From Actinomycetota bacterium (GTDB lineage Bacteria > Actinomycetota > Acidimicrobiia > Acidimicrobiales > Poriferisodalaceae), in NCBI GenBank assembly GCA_013151655.1, contig JAADHX010000114.1:2758-8877 (forward strand): a DNA stretch of 6,120 nucleotides. The letters are read 5' to 3'. The notes under the pieces were generated by a model, which saw only the letters and a program-made list of their open reading frames with translations, was not told the DNA's origin and did no database searches. Position 1 is the first letter of the stretch; every line of letters starts with the position of its first letter. Shown in pieces: positions 1-4,533 of the stretch. The translations under genes and the position numbers were made by a program.

Positions 1-1
1 T

Positions 2-2344
2 AGCTCAATGCCAGACATCGACATGGACTTCGATGATCGCCGCCGCGACGAAATGATTCGTTACACCGCCGAAACGTACGGCCGCGAACACACCGCCCAG
101 ATCATCACGTTTAGCTCCATCAAGGCCAGAGCCGCTGTCCGCGACGCGGCCAGGGTGCTCGGGTATCCATACGCAGTCGGCGACAAAGTCGCCAAAGCCA
201 TGCCACCACTCGTGATGGGCCGCGACACTCCCCTATTCGCCTGCCTCGAGCCGCACCCCAAATACGAAGACGGTTACAAGGCCGCAGCCGAACTTCGCAC
301 CATGTACGAAACCGACCCTGATGTCGCGGCTGTGGTCGATGTTGCCAACGGCCTTGAGGGGCTACGGCGGGGCGACTCCATTCACGCCGCTGCCGTTGTA
401 ATTACCCGCAACCCACTCACCGACTATCTGCCAATTCAGCGCAAACCAGCAGCGGGTCAAGACCCAGAAGACGCCCCTGTTGTTACCCAGTACGAGATGC
501 ACGGCGTCGAAGATCTCGGCCTGCTCAAGATGGACTTTCTGGGTCTGCGCAACCTGTCCATCATCGACGATTCCCTCGAACTCATTGAGGCGGTGCACGG
601 GGTCGAGGTCGATATCGACAACGTCGACCTCGACGACCTAAAGACCTACGAGCTGATGCAACGGGGCGACAGCATCGGTGTGTTCCAGCTCGAATCTCCC
701 CCGATGCGATCCCTAATGCGGTCGCTTGCCCCTACCGAGTTCGACGACGTAGCCGCGCTAGTGGCCCTGTACCGGCCTGGCCCGATGGCCGCCAACATGC
801 ACTACGACTACGCCGACCGCAAGAACGGCCGCAAACCAGTCGACCTGTTGCACGCCGACCTTGGCGAAATTCTCGGCGAGACCTACGGGCTAATGATCTA
901 CCAGGAAGCCATGATGCGCGTCGCCCAGCGCATCGCTGGCTACTCGCTCGAAGAGGCCGACAACCTTCGTAAGGCATGCGGCAAGAAAGACCGCGAACTC
1001 ATCGCCAGACACCGTGTTCAATTCGTTGAGGGCACCGTCAACACCGGCTACGACGAGAAGCTCGGCACCGACCTCTTCAACATCATCGAGCCATTCGCCG
1101 ACTACGCCTTCAACAAAAGCCACGCCTTTGCCTACGGACTCATCAGCTACCAAACGGCCTATCTCAAGGCCAACTATCCGGTGGAGTACATGGCCGCGCT
1201 GCTCACTAGCGTCAAGTCGAATCTCGACAAGGCCGCGATCTTCCTCAACGACTGTCGCCAGCTCGGTATCGTCGTCAACGTCCCCGATGTCAACCGCTCA
1301 GAGATCGACTTTGGTTCTCTCAGCAGCGAGATAACCTTTGGCCTGTCAGCGGTTCGAAACGTTGGTGAGGGCGTAGTCGCACCCATCGTCGAAGAACGCC
1401 AAACCAACGGGCCATTCACCGACTTCTACGATTTCTGCGAACGGGTTCCGCTCAACGCTCTCAACAAACGAAGCATCGAGTCGCTCATCAAGGCAGGCGG
1501 CTTCGACGAGCTGAATCATCCTCGCCAGGGGTTGTTGACGGTTCACGAGCAGATCATCGATCAGGTGGCGGCTCGCCGCAAAGAACGCGATATGGGCATC
1601 CAGACTCTGTTCGGCGACCTCGGCGGTGCCGACGACGGTGGCGAGTCGGCGTTCGACGAGAAAGTGGCAATACCCGACCTTGAGTTCGACCCACGCTCCA
1701 AACTCAAGCTCGAAAAGGAGATGCTCGGGCTTTACGTTTCGAGCCACCCGTTGATGGGTGCCGGCGCGATGTTGAAGCGCCGAACCGACATGTCGATCTC
1801 CGAAGTTGGCGAACGCCAAGCCACTCCGAAGTACTCGAACGGCGAAGGCCGGGACAACGGCCGCGACCCGTTCATCACCATCGGCGGAGTGGTCACAAGC
1901 CTCCATCGCAAGTACACCCGCGCTGGCGATCTGATGGCGGTGTTCGTGCTCGAGGACCTCGAAGACAGCATCGAGGTCATGGTGTTTCCCAGAACAATGC
2001 GCGAACACGGACACAAACTCGACGACGACGCGGTCATTCTCGTCGGTGGTCGGCCCGACAGCCGCGACGACGAAGCCAAGTTCATCTGCAACACCATCGA
2101 AGTGTTCGAAGGTTACGGCCAGGAGACTCCACCAATCCGGCTCATGCTCTCGTCGCGAGCGGTATCTGACGACATCGTTGCCGACCTGCGAGACGTGCTT
2201 CAGCGTCATCCGGGCGATAGCGAGGTGTTCATCCACCTCGACCAGAATGTCGTCAGACTTCCAGATCAATTCCGTGTCGATCCAAGCAACGGCCTCGCCG
2301 GCGAACTCCGGGTCCTCCTCGGCCCCGACGCCATCATCCTGTAG
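2..2344 (+). CDS. dnaE: DNA polymerase III subunit alpha, 5'-truncated by window edge
   Basis: Replicative DNA polymerase (C-family polymerase). The frame is open to the left edge, so the ATG at 8 is an internal Met and not the start. About 400 N-terminal residues, including the PHP domain, lie outside, judging by a family length near 1,180. Numbering from that Met: PDIDMDF (residues 2-8) carries two catalytic Asp (D5, D7), and KMDFLGL carries the third (D176). Other polymerase motifs are GVFQLES (224-230), YRPGPM (255-260), LRKACGKK and FNKSHAFAYG (from 368). A helix-hairpin-helix region follows at roughly 400-500. QTLFG at 532-536 fits the internal beta-clamp-binding motif. The OB fold starts near 621 (FITIGGVV) and the C-terminal domain is complete, ending in DAIIL and TAG. 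No frameshift is seen. Family assignment is firm. The actinobacterial flavour is inferred from resemblance to DnaE1-type sequences. Confidence 0.97.
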   Translation, partial: SSMPDIDMDFDDRRRDEMIRYTAETYGREHTAQIITFSSIKARAAVRDAARVLGYPYAVGDKVAKAMPPLVMGRDTPLFACLEPHPKYEDGYKAAAELRTMYETDPDVAAVVDVANGLEGLRRGDSIHAAAVVITRNPLTDYLPIQRKPAAGQDPEDAPVVTQYEMHGVEDLGLLKMDFLGLRNLSIIDDSLELIEAVHGVEVDIDNVDLDDLKTYELMQRGDSIGVFQLESPPMRSLMRSLAPTEFDDVAALVALYRPGPMAANMHYDYADRKNGRKPVDLLHADLGEILGETYGLMIYQEAMMRVAQRIAGYSLEEADNLRKACGKKDRELIARHRVQFVEGTVNTGYDEKLGTDLFNIIEPFADYAFNKSHAFAYGLISYQTAYLKANYPVEYMAALLTSVKSNLDKAAIFLNDCRQLGIVVNVPDVNRSEIDFGSLSSEITFGLSAVRNVGEGVVAPIVEERQTNGPFTDFYDFCERVPLNALNKRSIESLIKAGGFDELNHPRQGLLTVHEQIIDQVAARRKERDMGIQTLFGDLGGADDGGESAFDEKVAIPDLEFDPRSKLKLEKEMLGLYVSSHPLMGAGAMLKRRTDMSISEVGERQATPKYSNGEGRDNGRDPFITIGGVVTSLHRKYTRAGDLMAVFVLEDLEDSIEVMVFPRTMREHGHKLDDDAVILVGGRPDSRDDEAKFICNTIEVFEGYGQETPPIRLMLSSRAVSDDIVADLRDVLQRHPGDSEVFIHLDQNVVRLPDQFRVDPSNGLAGELRVLLGPDAIIL

Positions 2345-2350
2345 GGACGC

Positions 2351-2379
2351 TCCACACTGTCCCACCCCTTCGCGACACT
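2351..2379 (+). promoter_or_regulatory. Possible weak leaderless promoter for the DUF4262 gene
   Basis: GACACT at 2374-2379 ends 6 nt before the ATG at 2386 and keeps two of the three key positions of TANNNT (A2 and T6). TCCACA at 2351-2356 lies 17 bp further upstream and matches TTGACA at four of six positions. No Shine-Dalgarno is present before the ATG. The spacing is the same as for the antitoxin and oxidase-like genes in this window, which is the main reason for listing it. The match is weak, and read-through from dnaE, 41 bp upstream, is an alternative. Confidence 0.3.
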
Positions 2380-2385
2380 GCTCTC

Positions 2386-2910
2386 ATGTGCAAAAAATGC
2401 GATGGATACAGCTGGGAAGAGATCGAACGGGCAAACGGCCTCGCGATCATGATCAACGGGTACTACATCCAACAGGTGGTCGACCCCCAGAACAAGGTGT
2501 GGTCATACACCACCGGGCTCTTGGAATCGTTCAATCATCCCGAGCTGATCTGTTTCGACCTCGACGCCGACGTTCAGAACCGGACGGTTTTCCAACTGGC
2601 CGAACAGGTGAAACATACCGGCGAGATCGATGAACTAACGATCGAAATCGGGCAGGTCGAGCTGATCCCGGTACACCGAAGCCATCTGGCCACCGACCTC
2701 GTCGCTCAATGGACCAACCGCTACGAACGCATCGCCGAGCGCGGCGAGTTTCTCCAGATCGTTCCAGATCAACTTCAGCTCTGCCCAAACCACGGACCAC
2801 AGATCAGGCTCTTCGACCAGAAAGTCATAAGAAGAAGGAAGATGGCCAGCCGCGACGATCTCCAGAAGTGGCTGCGCCGCCACAAGCTCTTCGCAACTAC
2901 GTATAGTTAG
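2386..2910 (+). CDS. DUF4262-like protein of unknown function
   Basis: A 174-residue soluble protein with no signal peptide or membrane segment. The N-terminus MCKKCD (C2, C5) resembles the MCxxCD opening common in DUF4262 proteins. The core WSYTTGL (39-45), NHPEL (50-54) and the stretch around VHRSHL (96-101), followed by AQW..RY, fit the YTxGL / PEL / V-x-x-SHL pattern I associate with that family. No biochemical function is established for the family, and I do not infer one. The C-terminus (about 148-168) is basic and rich in Arg and Lys. The two N-terminal Cys could bind metal, but no second pair is conspicuous (only C133), so this is speculative. The gene starts 41 bp after dnaE and ends 15 bp before the antitoxin start, so its last codons overlap the toxin-antitoxin promoter. 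Recognition is by motif memory only. An alternative is an unrelated small protein sharing the YTxGL signature. Confidence 0.75.
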   Translation: MCKKCDGYSWEEIERANGLAIMINGYYIQQVVDPQNKVWSYTTGLLESFNHPELICFDLDADVQNRTVFQLAEQVKHTGEIDELTIEIGQVELIPVHRSHLATDLVAQWTNRYERIAERGEFLQIVPDQLQLCPNHGPQIRLFDQKVIRRRKMASRDDLQKWLRRHKLFATTYS

Positions 2911-2926
2911 CGATAGTATATACGTA
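2898..2926 (+). promoter_or_regulatory. Promoter and operator-like inverted repeat of the vapBC module
   Basis: TACGTATA (2898-2905) and TATACGTA (2919-2926) form a perfect 8-bp inverted repeat with a 13-bp spacer, centred on 2912. The right arm includes the A of the antitoxin ATG. Between the arms, TAGTAT (2914-2919) is a TANNNT -10 element exactly 6 nt before the ATG, which suggests a leaderless transcript. TATAGT at 2902-2907 is an alternative -10. No Shine-Dalgarno is visible. Ribbon-helix-helix antitoxins usually repress their own operon by binding such symmetric sites. Assigning this repeat to that role is inference. The segment also contains the end and stop codon of the DUF4262 gene. 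Confidence 0.55.
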
Positions 2927-3156
2927 TGCCGAACCGGACTATTTATTTGCCTGAAGAGTTGGACGAGGTGAGTCGCCGTCTCGGGCTGAACTTGTCGCGG
3001 CTAACGCAAGCGGCAATCAACGAACACATTCAACGGAACCGCGACGAATCCATCGATGCCCTGGTCGAGGCATCAAGCGCGAGAACCCGACGCCTCGGCG
3101 TCACGTGGCCTAGCGATGCTCTCGAACAACAACGGCGCGAAGCGGGCGAACGGTGA
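2926..3156 (+). CDS. Ribbon-helix-helix (CopG/VapB-type) antitoxin
   Basis: A 76-residue protein, usual size for a type II antitoxin. Residues 3-8 (NRTIYL) form the expected DNA-contacting beta strand. Residues 9-20 (PEELDEVSRRLG) fit helix A, the turn is LNLS (21-24), and RLTQAAINEHIQRN (25-38) fits helix B. The polar C-terminal half (about 40-76, with the W61 segment VTWPSDALEQQRRE) is the likely toxin-binding tail. It should neutralise the PIN toxin encoded next and, with it, repress the operon at the inverted repeat over its start. The ATG is fixed by the -10-like TAGTAT 6 nt upstream and by the canonical N-terminus. Its stop overlaps the toxin start by 4 bp (GTGA), implying translational coupling. 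Fold and role are confident; the exact VapB subfamily is not. Confidence 0.87.
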   Translation: MPNRTIYLPEELDEVSRRLGLNLSRLTQAAINEHIQRNRDESIDALVEASSARTRRLGVTWPSDALEQQRREAGER

Positions 3157-3545
3157 CCATCGTTGCCGACGCGAACATCGCGATCGCGGTGCTAAATCCA
3201 GACGACGTGTTTCACAAGCAGGCGCTTCGCCGATGCCTGGACGCTGACGGCGTCGCCATCCTGAACATAACCTGGGCCGAGTCGCTGATTCATCCCACAA
3301 AAGCAGGAGTATTCGACGCTGCCTCCGCAGAACTTGATCGCCTTGGTTTCAAAGTCGAAGTACTGGATGACGAAACTGCCGACCGAGCAAGAGTGCTTAG
3401 GGCCAAGTACGGTCGCAAAGACTTTCCGATTATCGATGCTGTCGTTGTCGCTTTCGGAATCGAGCGAGGATGGCCAGTGCTCACGTGTGACGCCAAGTGG
3501 CCCAATATGAGCGAAGCATCGATCGAACGCCTGGCAGTCAGTTGA
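3153..3545 (+). CDS. vapC: PIN-domain ribonuclease toxin, VapC family
   Basis: A 130-residue PIN-domain protein, typical VapC length. VapC toxins are Mg2+-dependent endoribonucleases that cut tRNA or rRNA when free of antitoxin. The four acidic active-site positions can be seen: D6 in IVADANIAI, E43 in ITWAESLI, D95 in FPIIDAVVVA and D113 in VLTCDAKW, so the toxin looks intact. The start is GTG at 3153, overlapping the antitoxin TGA. No independent ribosome site is obvious, so translation probably depends on the upstream gene. The RNA target cannot be read from sequence. The stop at 3543-3545 lies 25 bp from the end of the convergent toxin-antitoxin relic. Confidence 0.92.
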   Translation: MTIVADANIAIAVLNPDDVFHKQALRRCLDADGVAILNITWAESLIHPTKAGVFDAASAELDRLGFKVEVLDDETADRARVLRAKYGRKDFPIIDAVVVAFGIERGWPVLTCDAKWPNMSEASIERLAVS

Positions 3546-3570
3546 TCCGACAGGACCGACTGCGCTGCGG

Positions 3571-3779
3571 CTAACTGAAGTTCGGAACAAGAAACTCACA
3601 CGTCGGGCCTGGCGGCGCCAATGATCTTGGCCTGCTCGGGGTCTGCGCAAGACATCCGTCACCTCAACGGACAGCAGGTCTGGCGCGGCCAGCGGGCCAA
3701 GCCGGAGTTGGGTCAATGCCCAGTCGCCGACGTCACCACTGTCGACCATCGCAGCGACCACAACTGATGCGTCAACCAC
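3571..3779 (-). pseudogene. Internally deleted PIN-domain (VapC/FitB-like) toxin relic
   Basis: Reading the minus strand from GTG at 3779, 46 codons (to 3642) give a clear PIN N-terminus: VDASVVVAAMVDSG, LGPLAAPDLL, VEVTDVLRR. It holds the first Asp (D3) and the conserved Glu (E39). After the Arg-Arg codons the family resemblance stops. In a different frame, 3639-3571 encodes a VapC-like tail (SLAPPGPTCEF, then LVPNFS and TAG). About 65-70 middle residues of a normal 130-residue toxin are missing, including the two later catalytic Asp, so the product cannot be active. The original frame stays open by chance across the antisense of the intact vapC to about 3192, giving a long meaningless ORF. 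The relic lies on the opposite strand to the intact vapC, tail to tail, and is of a different PIN type. The N-terminal homology is strong; the C-terminal match is shorter and less certain. Confidence 0.75.
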
Positions 3780-3859
3780 GACCGCCCGCTTCGGGCCGCT
3801 CGCGCCGCAAGCTCATTGCGGGTCTCATCTGGGACGTCCCTGATGATTACTGCCGGCAT
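3779..3859 (-). pseudogene. Truncated FitA/VapB-like antitoxin relic
   Basis: On the minus strand the ATG at 3859 opens 27 codons beginning MPAVIIRDVPDETRNEL and continuing AARAARSGRS. This is the usual N-terminus of FitA-like ribbon-helix-helix antitoxins (MPxxxIRxVPDETxxELxxRAAxxGRS). At that point, where such proteins go on for another 45-55 residues, the sequence joins the GTG start of the toxin relic. In this frame a chimeric tail follows and stops at 3713-3715, giving a 48-residue product. An internal deletion joining the antitoxin N-terminus to the toxin start is the simplest explanation. The DNA-binding beta strand and first helix are retained, so a small peptide could still be made, but the toxin-binding part is lost. 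Confidence 0.7.
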
Positions 3860-3865
3860 CGCATC

Positions 3866-3871
3866 GTTATA
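3866..3871 (-). promoter_or_regulatory. -10-like element of the antitoxin relic
   Basis: On the minus strand TATAAC ends 6 nt before the relic ATG at 3859, the same geometry as the other leaderless-type starts in the window. TTGAGT (3892-3897, minus strand) resembles a -35, but the spacer is 20 bp, longer than usual. There is no Shine-Dalgarno. The site supports the choice of relic start and suggests the dead module may still be transcribed. Confidence 0.4.
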
Positions 3872-3916
3872 GCTGCACTGGATGCATTACGACTCAAGGG
3901 GATGATCGGATTAGCC

Positions 3917-3933
3917 AACGGTGTAGCGCCGTT
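3917..3933 (-). terminator. Weak hairpin at the end of the oxidase-like gene
   Basis: On the minus strand AACGGC and ACCGTT pair (five Watson-Crick pairs plus one G-U) around a 5-nt loop, overlapping the stop codon at 3933-3935 by one base. No T-tract follows, so at most it is a weak or non-classical terminator separating this gene from the relic promoter. Confidence 0.22.
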
Positions 3934-4421
3934 CAGTGCTCCGCGGAACGCCAGCTGTGCACGACTCCAGTGCCCTCAACCAACATTGTGCCTGGGAAAG
4001 CGCGAAGGCGATAGGGATCGAGACGTAACACGCTGAAGGCATCAGACTCGGCACTTTCCCAGCCTGGAATGACCGACGGGTCATAACCGAGGGGCGGTGC
4101 TGCGTTGACGTACATGTCCCACACCTTTCGGCGGGTCTCGATGTCGGTGCACCACGTGGCCGCACATTCGGCGGTGGCGACGTCTTGGGTCGCGTCCCAG
4201 TAGTTGACCGACACAAACGGGGTACCAGCCAAAGCGTCGGCCTTCACTGAAGTCTGACCGGTTCCAATCCAGCCAACGAGCGATTCACCGTCCCATTCCC
4301 AGATTGGGTGAAGAACCCGGCTTCGTGGCCTCCCGTCTGGATCGACTGTCGCGACAGCGGCCCACACCACCCTGTGAGCAGTTTCAACAAAGGCAGACGC
4401 GGATTCGGCGAGAGTGGACAT
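3933..4421 (-). CDS. Pyridoxamine 5'-phosphate oxidase-like (split-barrel flavin/F420-type) protein
   Basis: A 162-residue cytosolic protein. The N-terminal helix (LAESASAFVETAHRVVWA, 4-21) is followed by VATVDPDGRPRSRVLHPIWEW (23-43), the beta-strand/turn signature of the PNPOx-like split barrel. Then come LVGWIGTGQTSVKADALAGTPFVSVNYW (48-75) and a C-terminal VLRLDPYRLRAFPG (131-144). Family members bind FMN, FAD, F420 or haem. Neither cofactor nor substrate can be decided here, and the protein should not be called a true PdxH. Start choice: an ATG at 4472 would add 17 residues with no family resemblance. The ATG at 4421 gives the usual N-terminus and has TACGAT exactly 6 nt upstream. The gene is convergent with nothing live and divergent from thrS, with a 112-bp intergenic region under this start. 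Confidence 0.8.
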   Translation of the reverse strand: MSTLAESASAFVETAHRVVWAAVATVDPDGRPRSRVLHPIWEWDGESLVGWIGTGQTSVKADALAGTPFVSVNYWDATQDVATAECAATWCTDIETRRKVWDMYVNAAPPLGYDPSVIPGWESAESDAFSVLRLDPYRLRAFPGTMLVEGTGVVHSWRSAEH

Positions 4422-4427
4422 CGGGCC

Positions 4428-4433
4428 ATCGTA
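4428..4433 (-). promoter_or_regulatory. -10 element deciding the start of the oxidase-like gene
   Basis: TACGAT on the minus strand fits TANNNT and ends 6 nt before the ATG at 4421, so the transcript would begin at or next to the start codon. No Shine-Dalgarno precedes that ATG. The equivalent position upstream of the alternative ATG at 4472 reads AGTCGC, which does not fit. No clear -35 is seen. Confidence 0.5.
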
Positions 4434-4456
4434 GGCAAGCGTCGACTCCTCGCACC

Positions 4457-4480
4457 CGAAATTTCGAAGCATCCCGAAGC
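4457..4480. promoter_or_regulatory. Palindrome and CGAAGC repeats between divergent genes
   Basis: CGAAATTTCG at 4457-4466 is a perfect 10-bp palindrome, and CGAAGC occurs at 4465-4470 and again at 4475-4480, exactly 10 bp apart. The cluster lies between the -10 of the oxidase-like gene and the start of thrS, where a regulator of either gene could bind. No known operator is recognised, and short palindromes of this kind also arise by chance. Confidence 0.28.
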
Positions 4481-4490
4481 GACTGCTCGG

Positions 4491-4496
4491 TATCCT
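4491..4496 (+). promoter_or_regulatory. Possible -10 element of thrS
   Basis: TATCCT fits TANNNT and would place the transcription start near 4503, leaving a leader of about 30 nt before the thrS ATG, long enough for a ribosome-binding site but too short for a T-box riboswitch. No convincing -35 lies 16-19 bp upstream, so this is tentative. Confidence 0.27.
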
Positions 4497-4520
4497 CGAC
4501 GGCTACCCAACATTCCCGAA

Positions 4521-4526
4521 AAAAGG
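4521..4526 (+). promoter_or_regulatory. Ribosome binding site of thrS
   Basis: AAAAGG lies 7 nt before the ATG at 4534 and is a modest Shine-Dalgarno. It supports that start and contrasts with the small genes in this window, which lack one and have a -10-like hexamer in its place. Confidence 0.45.
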
Positions 4527-4533
4527 CAAGGCA

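Noticed and set aside
2344..2363. GGGAC/GTCCC hairpin right after the dnaE stop
   Set aside because: Only five pairs with a 10-nt loop and no T-tract; too weak to call a terminator.
1346..2365. Long open frame (339 codons) on the minus strand inside dnaE
   Set aside because: It lies wholly opposite well-conserved dnaE codons, has no recognisable motif, and is what GC-rich codon use produces on the opposite strand.
3538..3578. TCAGTT/AACTGA inverted repeat across the vapC end and the relic end
   Set aside because: Six-bp arms with a 29-nt spacer, no good internal stem and no T-tract. It could be chance, so no bidirectional terminator was called.
3192..3779. A 195-codon minus-strand frame starting with PIN-like sequence
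   Set aside because: Only the first 46 codons resemble a toxin. From about 3545 leftward it is the antisense of the intact vapC. Treated as a pseudogene fragment and not as a full gene.
2386..3859. A new multi-gene defence system built from DUF4262, vapBC and the relic
   Set aside because: No effector other than a standard PIN toxin is visible, the relic is dead, and neighbourhood alone is not evidence of a shared function.
3716..4036. Plus-strand frame of 106 codons across the relic and the end of the oxidase-like gene
   Set aside because: Arg/Pro-rich translation without motifs, antisense to sequences with clear homology.
4473..4533. Possible T-box or other riboswitch leader upstream of thrS
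   Set aside because: The space is about 60 bp, with no T-box-like sequence or stable stem; far too short for a T-box leader.
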